The notes below the pieces were generated by a model. It did no database searches. It was given only the letters and a program-made list of their open reading frames with translations, and was not told the origin of the DNA. From positions 5,146,001-5,210,000 of the forward strand of contig NZ_CP087134.1 of the NCBI RefSeq assembly GCF_020911925.1: 64,000 nt of DNA, in the 5' to 3' direction. The translations under genes and the position numbers were made by a program. Source of the stretch: Flavobacterium cupriresistens (lineage in GTDB: Bacteria > Bacteroidota > Bacteroidia > Flavobacteriales > Flavobacteriaceae). Positions 1 through 9,009 of the stretch are shown here, in pieces; the first letter of the stretch is position 1, and every line of letters begins with the position of its first letter.

Positions 1-361
1 CTGAAACTAATTTACTTCCTTTTCCGTGATCAATATGACGGTCATCAATGGCATTGCACAAAACGATCTCAGGTTTATACTTTCGGATCATTTTAATGAC
101 TTCTAATTGATGATTTTCATCATTGGTAAAAAAGCCATCGCGCATTGCTAAATTCTCGCGAACTACAACTCCTAATATCTTTGCGGCAGCAGCTGCTTCC
201 TGATCTCTGATTTCTGCTGTACCACGGGTTCCCAATTCACCACGGGTTAAATCTACAACGCCCACTTTTTTTCCAAGTGATACTTCTTTTAAAATGGTTC
301 CGGCACAACCTAATTCTACATCGTCAGGGTGTGCTCCGAAGGCTAATATGTCTAGTTTCAT
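1..361 (-). CDS. bshB1: Bacillithiol biosynthesis deacetylase BshB1 (C-terminus cut by window edge)
   Basis: Zn-dependent LmbE/PIG-L family deacetylase that removes acetyl from GlcNAc-malate in bacillithiol synthesis, the cytosolic low-molecular-weight thiol of many Bacteroidetes. The visible N-terminal 120 residues begin MKLDILAFGAHPDDVELGC, with the zinc-binding AHPDD motif near residues 10-14. They continue through GKKVGVVDLTRGELGTRGT and RENLAMRDGFF to IDDRHIDHGKGS, which supplies the second metal histidines. The start at 361 is the only ATG that keeps the whole AHPDD-containing strand. The gene runs off the left edge, so the C-terminal third is unseen. The 113 bases upstream are T-rich and carry short direct repeats (tttcaagttgcag, actgag). 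Confidence 0.93.
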   Translation of the reverse strand, partial: MKLDILAFGAHPDDVELGCAGTILKEVSLGKKVGVVDLTRGELGTRGTAEIRDQEAAAAAKILGVVVRENLAMRDGFFTNDENHQLEVIKMIRKYKPEIVLCNAIDDRHIDHGKGSKLVS

Positions 362-474
362 TTTTTTTTGTTTTTTGTTTCTTTTTGTTTTTTTTGTTTC
401 AAGTTTCAAGTTGCAGGTTTCAAGTTGCAGTTTACAGTACAGACTGAGACTGAGACTGAGACTGAAAACTGAGA

Positions 475-1548
475 CTATACAGCTTTAATAGACAAAGCCC
501 TCTTCATGGTCATTGATTTATTCACGCTTTCCTCCCACTCTTTTTCGGGAATACTTTCTTTGGTAATACCGCAACCCATATACAAAATGGCTTTGTTTTC
601 CTGAATCTGCATGCTTCGTAAATTTACAAATAAATCAGAACTTACGGCACTTGAAGCCAAACTGCTGTTTAACTCGCCTAGAAAACCCGTATAAAAAGTG
701 CGGTCGTAATTTTCATTTTCAAGGATAAATGCTTTTGCTTTCTTTTTCGGTAAACCACAAACAGCCGGTGTCGGATGCAAAGTATCTATAACTTCTTCTA
801 AAGTAGAATTTTCGTTTAAAACACCCGAAATATCGGTTTTGATATGCCAGATTGATCCTGCTTTTATACTGTAAGGCTCTGTAACGTTTACAGACAAAGC
901 TACTTCACGAAGTCTTTTAATGATAAAATCGGTCACATATTGCTGCTCCTCTTTTTCTTTTTGTTGCCACAAAATCTCCACTTCCGAATTGGCTTTTTGT
1001 GTTCCGGCCAATGCTGTGGTTTCAAATTCATTTCCGTTTGCTTTAAGCAGTTGTTCCGGCGTTGCTCCCATCCAAAATTCGACTTTGGGATGAAAAAAGC
1101 AATAACAGAAAGTCGTCGGATACAATTGAATCAATTGCTGAAAAACAACAGCAAAATCAAATTCGGCTAAGTCAACACTTTCGCTTCTTGACAAAACCAC
1201 TTTTTTAAATTCATCGTTTTTAATTGCCTCAATTCCTTTGGCTACTAAATCTTCATATTGTTTTTTAGCAGCGACATCAAAACCGGAATCATTTATTTCA
1301 GTTAAATTGATCTCTACACTTTCCTGTTCAGAAGTAATTATTTCCGATTCATTTTCAGGAATCAGGATCAGTTGTTTTTCATCAAAAGAAGCAAAAACAA
1401 ATCCTTTCTCCGTAAAATCAGAAACGGTATGCAAATTATTATTTTGTTGTAAAAGCCCAATTATTCTGTTCGAATTGGGTTTGGAATAAAGCACAAAGGG
1501 TAAATTTTGTGCTTTATGATTTTTTATTTTAGAAAAGAAATTATTCAT
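475..1548 (-). CDS. menF: Isochorismate synthase (chorismate-binding enzyme)
   Basis: Chorismate-binding enzyme that should convert chorismate to isochorismate, the entry step of menaquinone synthesis. The C-terminal two thirds show the family hallmarks in order: KNDEFKKVVLSRS, FWMGATPEQLL, TTALAGTQ, the HIKTDISG metal-site segment, HPTPAVCGLPK and FYTGFLGEL, then the closing Mg-binding IQENKAILYMGCGI. At 357 residues it is typical of the short flavobacterial MenF. Its ATG overlaps the end of the upstream M48 peptidase gene by 8 bp, so the two are probably translationally coupled. The hotdog thioesterase two genes upstream fits a menaquinone role rather than a siderophore role. EntC-type function cannot be excluded from sequence alone. 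Confidence 0.88.
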   Translation of the reverse strand: MNNFFSKIKNHKAQNLPFVLYSKPNSNRIIGLLQQNNNLHTVSDFTEKGFVFASFDEKQLILIPENESEIITSEQESVEINLTEINDSGFDVAAKKQYEDLVAKGIEAIKNDEFKKVVLSRSESVDLAEFDFAVVFQQLIQLYPTTFCYCFFHPKVEFWMGATPEQLLKANGNEFETTALAGTQKANSEVEILWQQKEKEEQQYVTDFIIKRLREVALSVNVTEPYSIKAGSIWHIKTDISGVLNENSTLEEVIDTLHPTPAVCGLPKKKAKAFILENENYDRTFYTGFLGELNSSLASSAVSSDLFVNLRSMQIQENKAILYMGCGITKESIPEKEWEESVNKSMTMKRALSIKAV

Positions 1549-3601
1549 GATACTGTAAAAGTTGAGCTTTATACTCTAAAAGTTCTTTTTTGGTTTTAAA
1601 AAATGTTTTTGACAAAACATCCTGATAATCAATCATCGATTTAGATAGCAACTCCAAAACTTCATCTAAATATTGATTACCATTAAAATAAACCCATTCT
1701 TCCGATAAATACTTATTAAAGGAGACTCTCATCTCAATTGTTATAGCTTCCCTATAAACATTACTTTCCAGCATTTTTTCAATTTGAATCTTAAATTGTC
1801 TTTCCTCTTCTTTTAATAGCAACATATTCTTTTCAATAGCATCAAAAGTAGCCACATGATGCATAAAATCAGAGACTTTCAGCATCTTCATATAATACTC
1901 GAATTTTTCATCGTAGTTCTTATCTAAATCAAAAAAACTATCATATCTGTTTTTTAACTCTCCCCCTTTACCCTGACTATTTGCCAGTTCTAAAAATAGA
2001 GAATAAATACGAATATCATTTTCAAGAATTTCCTCTTTAATTTCTTTCAAATCAACTGTTAATTTATCGATCAACTCATCGCAATTTTTTGATGAAATTT
2101 TATGCCCATCATAATTGAATGATTTCACTTTATAACTTCCATTTGAAATTTGTTTTAAAACTTGAATGTCATTTTCTAATGAAATTGAACTGTATACCAA
2201 ATCAATTGAAGCGTTACTGAACAAATCACTCAATTCATATTTTTCGGCTGAAGAATTTAATTCCTGAGTTTTACAATCAGGATTCTTGTTATCGTAATAA
2301 TTATTGTAAACCTCATCAAAAGACCCGGACAAAAACTCACTTTCAAACTCTTCAAAAAACTGCTCATTTTTGTTGTAAACGACCGCATCCGGATACGAAA
2401 CCGCCAAAAACAACTTGTCTGTAAACTTATTCTGCAAATCAACACGATTGTTTAGCAAACAGGTTGCTAATTTGTCACTTGCAACAGACTTTTCTATCCC
2501 TAATTTTTTTAGTTCCGAAATTCGGTCTTCAATGCTAGGATGCGTATCCCATTTATTTTCGATTACAAGCTTTGATTTATTATACCGATTCAAAAAATCT
2601 GTAGTCAATTGTGGCAAATCATTCTGAACTTGCAATTTACTTTTAGCTGCAATAAAATTCATCACCAAAGTCTGTTGCTCATATATGTTTTTTGTACTAA
2701 TAGATTTCGGGATTTTATCTCCATAATAATCTAAAACCTTATTAAACGAATGATTAGCAAGATCCAGACGGAGTAAAGAAGTGATTAAAGGTTCAGAACC
2801 CGTTACATTTGCAGCAACGGCATCAGCATGAAATTCCATTTGTCTGGATAAACTGTAATAACTTAAATTTACAACCTCATAAACCTGCCTCAAAACCCAT
2901 TGAATTCCTTGCACAATTTTTACTGCTAATCCGGCAAAAAAAGCAAAATACCCATTTACACTTCCCCAGCTTTGTGCAATAGAATTATAAGAATCATTAT
3001 CAAAGAGCATATTATGGATAATCCTGTTTACATTATAAACATAACTTCCTACTTTCATGCTTCTTTGCGAAAAATGACCAAATTCGTGAGCCAAAATAGC
3101 TTTAAGTTCTAATTCTGAAACTGAATTGATAAGTCCAACACCAATTTGAAGATTTTTCTTAATCGGTAAAAACATACTCCAAAAATTAGAATCATAAAAA
3201 ACTGCAGCATTAACATCTGATGATAAATACACTTTTTTTGGAAAATCTGTCTTTACAGCACCTACAATCTCTTCAATAAAATCAAATAATTTAGGTTCTT
3301 CTTCTCTTGTAATTTCGACTAAATGAGATCGGTCAACTACATTTTTTACAAAAATAAACTTGAACAAAAAGATCAAGATTAAAATTCCCATACACAATAA
3401 TCCACCACCAATCATAAAGGTCAAAAAACTAGGTTTGGCAGCAATAAGCATTACTCCTCCATAACCTGCCAAAACAGTAAGGCCAATACCTGAAATAATG
3501 AGTAAAAGATAGACAATAAAAAAGAAGATAACAGAAAGAATCGCTTTTACGGTCCTCTCTCTAAACGTAGCGGAAACTGCCGCTGAATTTGTTTGAGCCA
3601 T
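1541..3601 (-). CDS. M48 family membrane metalloprotease
   Basis: Integral-membrane zinc metallopeptidase of the M48 (HtpX/Ste24-like) type. Two hydrophobic segments occupy about residues 18-52 and 60-88. The zinc motif lies in ELKAILAHEFGHFSQRSM (HEFGH), and the third ligand is probably in SLSRQMEFHADAVAA. About 350 residues follow that are hydrophilic and helix-rich. At 686 residues it is longer than HtpX, so the tail is an extra domain I do not recognise. It lies between two menaquinone-type genes on the same strand: 21 bp from the thioesterase, and overlapping menF by 8 bp. It is therefore probably co-transcribed, although no functional link to quinone synthesis is evident. Confidence 0.87.
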   Translation of the reverse strand: MAQTNSAAVSATFRERTVKAILSVIFFFIVYLLLIISGIGLTVLAGYGGVMLIAAKPSFLTFMIGGGLLCMGILILIFLFKFIFVKNVVDRSHLVEITREEEPKLFDFIEEIVGAVKTDFPKKVYLSSDVNAAVFYDSNFWSMFLPIKKNLQIGVGLINSVSELELKAILAHEFGHFSQRSMKVGSYVYNVNRIIHNMLFDNDSYNSIAQSWGSVNGYFAFFAGLAVKIVQGIQWVLRQVYEVVNLSYYSLSRQMEFHADAVAANVTGSEPLITSLLRLDLANHSFNKVLDYYGDKIPKSISTKNIYEQQTLVMNFIAAKSKLQVQNDLPQLTTDFLNRYNKSKLVIENKWDTHPSIEDRISELKKLGIEKSVASDKLATCLLNNRVDLQNKFTDKLFLAVSYPDAVVYNKNEQFFEEFESEFLSGSFDEVYNNYYDNKNPDCKTQELNSSAEKYELSDLFSNASIDLVYSSISLENDIQVLKQISNGSYKVKSFNYDGHKISSKNCDELIDKLTVDLKEIKEEILENDIRIYSLFLELANSQGKGGELKNRYDSFFDLDKNYDEKFEYYMKMLKVSDFMHHVATFDAIEKNMLLLKEEERQFKIQIEKMLESNVYREAITIEMRVSFNKYLSEEWVYFNGNQYLDEVLELLSKSMIDYQDVLSKTFFKTKKELLEYKAQLLQYHE

Positions 3602-3622
3602 TAATTTTTTAAAATATTATTT

Positions 3623-4051
3623 TTAACTTTTCTTTCTATCCAAAACCATATTCGTCAATTTGCAGAGCGAAATCAGATTCCCGGCTTCATCAGTGATTTT
3701 AATTTCCCAAAGATGAATGCTTCTTCCCTTGTGAATAATTCGCGCTGTTCCGAAAACATAACCTTCGCGAATGCTTTTTAGGTGGTTGGCAGAAATTTCG
3801 ATTCCGCGAACTTCTTGTTCATTCGGATCTATAAAGAAAAAAGAGGCTGCACTTCCTACACTTTCAGCCAAAGCGACTGAAGCTCCTCCGTGCAATAATC
3901 CCATTGGTTGGTAAACAGCAGGGTTTACTGGCATTTTTGCCGTCAAAAAATCTTCTCCGGCGTCAATATATTCTATTTTTAACGTTTCCATCAAAGTGTT
4001 TTTCGAAAACTCATTGCAGTGCGCTAAAATTTGTTCTTTTGTATACTTCAT
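3623..4051 (-). CDS. Hotdog-fold PaaI/MenI-type acyl-CoA thioesterase
   Basis: A 142-residue single hotdog-domain thioesterase. The motif NPAVYQPMGLLHGGASVALAES contains the HGG signature followed by the catalytic glutamate of the PaaI/YbdB/MenI group. It is first in a minus-strand run with the M48 peptidase and menF. The likely role is therefore 1,4-dihydroxy-2-naphthoyl-CoA hydrolysis in menaquinone synthesis, but this rests on neighbourhood and fold. Generic phenylacetyl-CoA or proofreading thioesterase activity is the alternative. Confidence 0.82.
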   Translation of the reverse strand: MKYTKEQILAHCNEFSKNTLMETLKIEYIDAGEDFLTAKMPVNPAVYQPMGLLHGGASVALAESVGSAASFFFIDPNEQEVRGIEISANHLKSIREGYVFGTARIIHKGRSIHLWEIKITDEAGNLISLCKLTNMVLDRKKS

Positions 4052-4312
4052 TAAAATAGGCTTTAAAATCGTAAAATTAAAGAAAAGATGAGATACAAAT
4101 CCGAAAATCCAATTCTAATATTAAAATTCATTTATAAACCTGTCAGATTTTTGCTATTTTTACCAAAACATAAATCAAAGGCAAATACATTTTCAATAAA
4201 ATTCAATGCCTTGGATTTCACAGATTATTAAGGGAGAAGGCATTAAGATTAAATAGACAAAAATCTTTTTTTTACCCTTCCAATCTGCAACAAAAAAACT
4301 AAACCAATTCAA

Positions 4313-5827
4313 ATGCGTCACTTTTTTGTACTCTTCATTTTCGGAATACTTTTAGCTGCCAGTTCCTGTCGGACTGATTTTGATACCACAGCCAGTTCAG
4401 GAAATTTAAAATTTTCAAAAGACACTGTTTATTTGGATACTGTTTTTAAAAACATCGGCTCAAGCACCTATCAACTTAAAGTATACAACACAAGCAAAAA
4501 AGACATTTCTATTCCGGTCATTCAACTCAAAAAAGGGTTAAATTCTAAATATCGAATGACTGTAGACGGAATGAGCGGAAACAATGGTAAGATTTTTAAC
4601 AATGTTACCCTTTTGGCTAAAGACAGTCTGTACATTTTTGTAGAAACCACAGCTGACATTACAGATGCTAACCCAACTGATTTTTTATACACGGATGAAA
4701 TTCAATTCGACAGCGGAGCCAATCTGCAAAAAGTAGCTTTGGTAACCTTAATTCAGGACGCTGTTTTTTTATACCCACAGCAAAATCCGGACGGAACGAA
4801 AGAAAAAATCCAAATCGACGGAAAAGCTGTTGATGGTTTTTATTTAAATGAAACAGATGCAGTTAACGGAAACGAACTGATTTTCAACAACACTAAACCA
4901 TACGTTATTTATGGTTATGCCGGAGTTCCTCAAAACAAAACCGTCACTTTTGAAGCCGGAGCAAGAGTTTATTTCCATGCCAATTCCGGACTTTTTGTAG
5001 ATAAAAATGCTTCTTTAAAAATAAACGGGGCTGCTTCAACCAGTTCAAAACTGGAAAACGAAGTTGTCTTTAGAGGAGATCGACTGGAATCCCTTTACGC
5101 GGATATTCCGGGACAATGGGACGCTGTTATTCTGGCGGACGGAAGTACAAATCACACCATCAATCATTTGACATTAAAGAATGCCACAATAGGTTTATCC
5201 ATCAGAAACCAGGATGCTACAACGGTACAAATCAAAAACACACAGATTTACAATTGTTCCCAATATGGAATTTTAGCTCAAAATGCACGAATCAACGGAG
5301 AGAATATTGTTATAAATTATTCAGGACTCGCGAGTTTATCTTGTATTTACGGTGGAGATTACAACTTTACACATGCTACTTTTTACAACAATTGGTCGAG
5401 TAGCCAACATTTCGCCGTTCACTTAAGCAATCGTCTGGCCGGTGCAACACCCGAAACCAAAGATTTAACCAAGGCTACTTTTAACAATTGCATTATCTAT
5501 GGTACAAGCACAAACGAATTTAACTTAGATAAAAGCGCAAATGCACAATTTGTATATCAATTGAATAATTGTTTATTGAAATTCAGCAGCACAAACAACA
5601 GTCCGGATTACCAGTTTAAAAATGATCCTGTTCACTACAATCAAATTATTCTGAACGAAAATCCGAAGTTTTATAATGCCTCCAAAAACAAATTCAATAT
5701 AGACAAAACGTCTGCCGCTTTCGCGAAAGGAAATCAGGCTTATGCAATTCCATTGGATATTATTGGAAATGCCAGAACCTCTCCTCCCGATTTAGGTGCT
5801 TATCAGAGTAAAGATTTTCCTAAATAA
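4313..5827 (+). CDS. Predicted outer-surface lipoprotein with right-handed beta-helix
   Basis: A 504-residue lipoprotein. The N-terminus MRHFFVLFIFGILLAASSC is a signal peptide with a lipobox ending at Cys19. About residues 40-140 look like an immunoglobulin-like beta domain. From about 200 onward there are repeated short strands (for example HTINHLTLKNATIGLSIRN and VQIKNTQIYNCSQYGILAQN) typical of parallel beta-helix repeats. The C-terminal phrase DIIGNARTSPPDLGAYQ is the ending seen in many Bacteroidetes choice-of-anchor or beta-helix lipoproteins. No catalytic residues of a polysaccharide lyase are apparent, so no enzyme activity is assigned. The stop codon falls inside the first unit of the downstream tandem repeat. 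Confidence 0.8.
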   Translation: MRHFFVLFIFGILLAASSCRTDFDTTASSGNLKFSKDTVYLDTVFKNIGSSTYQLKVYNTSKKDISIPVIQLKKGLNSKYRMTVDGMSGNNGKIFNNVTLLAKDSLYIFVETTADITDANPTDFLYTDEIQFDSGANLQKVALVTLIQDAVFLYPQQNPDGTKEKIQIDGKAVDGFYLNETDAVNGNELIFNNTKPYVIYGYAGVPQNKTVTFEAGARVYFHANSGLFVDKNASLKINGAASTSSKLENEVVFRGDRLESLYADIPGQWDAVILADGSTNHTINHLTLKNATIGLSIRNQDATTVQIKNTQIYNCSQYGILAQNARINGENIVINYSGLASLSCIYGGDYNFTHATFYNNWSSSQHFAVHLSNRLAGATPETKDLTKATFNNCIIYGTSTNEFNLDKSANAQFVYQLNNCLLKFSSTNNSPDYQFKNDPVHYNQIILNENPKFYNASKNKFNIDKTSAAFAKGNQAYAIPLDIIGNARTSPPDLGAYQSKDFPK

Positions 5828-6441
5828 GTTTTATAGTTCACATAGCTGCCGAATTTGAACCATATAAGTGATGTAAGTTCATTTAAACTTAACTTAATAG
5901 CATGTTACTTATTTGGTTTCTAAGTTCATTAAAGTAAAATTTTCACAAAATAAGTTTTACTGCCCATATAGCTGCCGAATTTGAACCATATAAGTAATGT
6001 AAGTTCATTTAAACTTAGCTTAATAGCATGTTACTTAATTGGTTTCTAAGTTCATTGAAGTAAATTTTTTACAAAATAAGTTTTATTGCTTACATAGCTG
6101 CCGAATTTGAACCATATAAGTGATGTAAGTTCATTTAAACTTAGCTTAATAGTATGTTACCCATTTGGCTTCTAAGTTCATTGAAGTGAAATTTTTACAG
6201 AATAAGCTCTATTGCTCACATAGCTGCCGAATTTGAACCATATAAGTGATGTAAGTTCATTTAAACTTAGCTTAATAGCATGTTACTTATTTGACTTCTT
6301 TACTCCTTTTCGGGGTTTATCAAAATAAAAAAATCCGAAAAAATAAGTTTTACTCCCCACATAACCGCTGAATTTAAACCATATAAGTCATGTCAGAAAA
6401 TATAAGTTTCGTTTAAATGAACTTACATCACTTATATGGTT
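5824..6441. repeat. 126-bp tandem repeat array with a terminal inverted copy
   Basis: Four near-identical units begin ataagt at 5824, 5950, 6076 and 6202, exactly 126 bp apart. A diverged fifth unit begins at 6343. Each contains aaccatataagtgatgtaag followed by ttcatttaaac. The last part carries the same ~31-bp core in reverse orientation (6411-6441), so the right end can form a long hairpin with the unit core. The array occupies most of the non-coding 5828-6643 interval. I see no ORF, RNA gene or spacer pattern in it. Confidence 0.9.
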
Positions 6442-6643
6442 TAAAAAAAACACAGCAATTTCTGCGTGTAAAACCAGCACTAAAACAACCGTAAGAAAAT
6501 ATATCCAAAACTTAAACATCTCTTAATACCGCATACTTATAAAAATAGTAGGTTTGGCGCGATCAATAAATTAAATAACTGATTACCAATTTTCTGAAAA
6601 TTTAATTTATCTTGTTCACCTAACCAAACCTAAACTATTATTT

Positions 6644-8500
6644 ATGAAAAAAAGCTACTCTTCGTTTCTATTACTGGTCTTTACTATTGCTGGTTTCGCA
6701 CAGATTCCATCCGGTTATTACAACACCGCAACCGCAACCGGTTACACACTGAAAACACAATTGTATAACATTATAAAAGACCATACCAATAACGGATATG
6801 CAGGTTTATACACCACCTACCAAACTTCAGATGTAGACAATTTCTACGAAAATGACGGAACAGTTTTAGACATGTACTCCGAAAACCCATCCGGAAAAGA
6901 CCCTTATAATTACAGTACCGGAACTACACAAAGATGCGGTAACTATTCTGTAGAGGGCGATTGTTACAACAGAGAGCATATTATTCCACAATCGGTTTTT
7001 AATGAGCAATCACCAATGGTTGCCGATGCCCATTTTATTACACCAACAGATGGTAAAGTAAACGGAATGCGTTCCAACTATCCGCACGGAGTGGTGAATG
7101 CTCCAACTTATACGTCTAAAAACGGAGGAAAACTGGGTCCGAATTCAACATCAGGGTACTCAGGAACTGTTTTTGAACCTATAAATGATTTCAAAGGAGA
7201 TATTGCCCGAATGTATTTTTACTTTGCAACCCGTTATGAGAATACTGTTTCGGGTTATAGTTATGCGATGTTTGATGGCTCCAGTAACAAAGTATTTACA
7301 ACCGTTTTCTTAAATATTCTTTTGCAATGGAATGCGCAAGATCCTGTAAGTGCAAGAGAAATTGCCCGAAACAATGCCATCTATGCCCGTCAAAACAATA
7401 GAAATCCCTATATCGATCATCCGGAATATGTAAACCAAATCTGGGGTGGTGGCACTTCTCCTTCCGGAGACACTCAGGCTCCTACTATACCAACAAGTTT
7501 AGCTTCAACAAGTAAAACTGCGGTTTCAATTGCGCTTAGCTGGACCGCTTCTACCGATAATGTGAATGTTACCGGTTACGATGTTTATGCCAACAATGTT
7601 TTAAAAACTACTGTTTCAGGGTCTACTGCAACCCTAACAGGTTTAACTGCTTCGACCAATTATTCGATCTACGTAAAAGCAAAAGATGCGGCAGGAAACA
7701 CTTCTTCGGCCAGCACTACGATTGCCGTTACAACCGACAGTAGCGGTACAGGCGGAGCTGCCACCGAGTTACTTTTCTCTGAATATATTGAAGGTTCCGG
7801 AAACAATAAAGCTTTAGAAATCGCAAATAACACCGGAAGTGCCGTAAACCTGTCTATTTACACCCTAAAAAAACAAACAAATGGCGCAGGTGCCTGGAGT
7901 ACAGGATTAGCCTTAACGGGAACATTGAGCAGCGGTGGTAAATATGTACTGGTAAACAGCTCCATTTCCTCGACTTGTTTCTCAACCAGTGCCGCCAATA
8001 TTTCGACAACCGCAACCGAACTGGCTTTTAATGGCAATGATGCTGTCGGTTTATTTAAAAATGGTGTTCTGATTGACATGATCGGAACGTTTAGTGGCGG
8101 AACAGCCAACTTTGCCGCCGATGTTACGCTAAGAAGAAAGGCAACCGTAACTTCTCCATCCACAACATTTAATTTGACCTCGCAGTGGGATTCCTACACT
8201 AGTGACACCTGTAACAATTTAGCCAGTAAAAAAGCAAAAGTAAGCAAAGAAGAAACGGTTACTGCTACCGATGAAATTCTGATTTACCCTAATCCGTCTA
8301 AAGGAAACTTCACTATTGGATTTCCTAATTCAACAGAGCACTATTCTGTTGAAATCCTTTCGTTTTCCGGACAAAAAGTTTTCGAAAAACGAAATAACAC
8401 AGATTCCGAAATAGCAGTTCAACATCTTGCAGCAGGAATATACATTATCAAAATAGCCACTGAAGCAAAAACAGTTTACAAAAAAATCATAATCAACTAA
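6644..8500 (+). CDS. Secreted endonuclease I with FnIII, lamin-tail and T9SS sorting domains
   Basis: A 618-residue extracellular nuclease. The signal peptide is MKKSYSSFLLLVFTIAGFAQ. About residues 25-265 form an EndA/NucM endonuclease I domain with YNREHIIPQS (catalytic His) and DAHFITPTDGKVNGMRSNYP. A fibronectin type III domain follows at about 275-365, then a lamin-tail domain at about 372-500 (LLFSEYIEGSGNNKALEIANNTG). The last ~75 residues (EILIYPNPSKGNF...AAGIYIIKI) match the T9SS type A sorting domain. It should be exported to the surface or medium and degrade nucleic acids for nutrition or biofilm DNA. It is monocistronic, with a strong hairpin just downstream. Confidence 0.93.
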   Translation: MKKSYSSFLLLVFTIAGFAQIPSGYYNTATATGYTLKTQLYNIIKDHTNNGYAGLYTTYQTSDVDNFYENDGTVLDMYSENPSGKDPYNYSTGTTQRCGNYSVEGDCYNREHIIPQSVFNEQSPMVADAHFITPTDGKVNGMRSNYPHGVVNAPTYTSKNGGKLGPNSTSGYSGTVFEPINDFKGDIARMYFYFATRYENTVSGYSYAMFDGSSNKVFTTVFLNILLQWNAQDPVSAREIARNNAIYARQNNRNPYIDHPEYVNQIWGGGTSPSGDTQAPTIPTSLASTSKTAVSIALSWTASTDNVNVTGYDVYANNVLKTTVSGSTATLTGLTASTNYSIYVKAKDAAGNTSSASTTIAVTTDSSGTGGAATELLFSEYIEGSGNNKALEIANNTGSAVNLSIYTLKKQTNGAGAWSTGLALTGTLSSGGKYVLVNSSISSTCFSTSAANISTTATELAFNGNDAVGLFKNGVLIDMIGTFSGGTANFAADVTLRRKATVTSPSTTFNLTSQWDSYTSDTCNNLASKKAKVSKEETVTATDEILIYPNPSKGNFTIGFPNSTEHYSVEILSFSGQKVFEKRNNTDSEIAVQHLAAGIYIIKIATEAKTVYKKIIIN

Positions 8501-8525
8501 TTAAAAACTAGAATATTCATAATTT

Positions 8526-8555
8526 AAAAGCGGCAGATTGCCGCTTTTTTTATTT
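8526..8555 (+). terminator. Rho-independent terminator of the endonuclease gene
   Basis: Perfect 10-bp stem aaaagcggca/tgccgctttt with a 3-nt loop followed by a T-run, 25 bp after the endonuclease stop codon. Confidence 0.85.
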
Positions 8556-8608
8556 CACAAAAATCAGACAAGCTATTTTTTTAAATTATTTAAGATGTTT
8601 TTCTAATA

Positions 8609-8735
8609 GCCGTTGGCTTCAATCAGCGGTTATAAAAAAGTCCCCACCCAAGACTTTAGCCAAAACTACACTCTTAAAATTTTGGTTAAAATCCCTTGAA
8701 TCAAAAACATAGAATCGTCTATTGAAACCAACGGC
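8609..8735. repeat. MITE-like inverted-repeat element
   Basis: A ~127-bp stretch bounded by inverted ends, gccgttggcttcaat at 8609-8623 and attgaaaccaacggc at 8721-8735, with one mismatched base bulge. The rest of 8556-8952 has no gene. It also holds a short 'actttgcgac...tttgcgaga' repeat at 8811-8837 that recurs at 18672-18743 and 41.1-41.4 kb. Confidence 0.55.
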
Positions 8736-8952
8736 AATTCAAAGCCTGTCCAAATTCCACCTGCAAAGCCTAATCGTCACAAAGTTTAAACATCCTAATA
8801 CACCAATAAAACTTTGCGACTCCGCGCCTTTGCGAGATTAAAAAAGCGAAACACAACAACCGCCTCATTCCCACTTTCAAAACGAACTTGCATTACTTGC
8901 TTTCATAAAAAAACAGCCTTTAATTTTTTTTCAAAAGAGATGGTTTTCAAAT

Positions 8953-8983
8953 TTGCGCTTACTATTTATTTACACTAAATTTG
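8953..8983 (+). promoter_or_regulatory. Promoter of purL (Bacteroidetes type)
   Basis: TTG at 8953-8955, a 20-nt spacer, then TAAATTTG at 8976-8983, a full match to the TAnnTTTG -7 element. Transcription should start near 8990. This excludes the upstream in-frame TTG at 8953 as a start codon and supports ATG 9010 for purL. Confidence 0.7.
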
Positions 8984-9009
8984 CACTTCAATACAACAAA
9001 CTACACAAA

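Noticed and set aside
4752..5403. Alternative-frame ORFs inside the lipoprotein, purL and adhesin genes
   Set aside because: They are out-of-frame shadows of long genes with clear domains and lack any recognisable feature.
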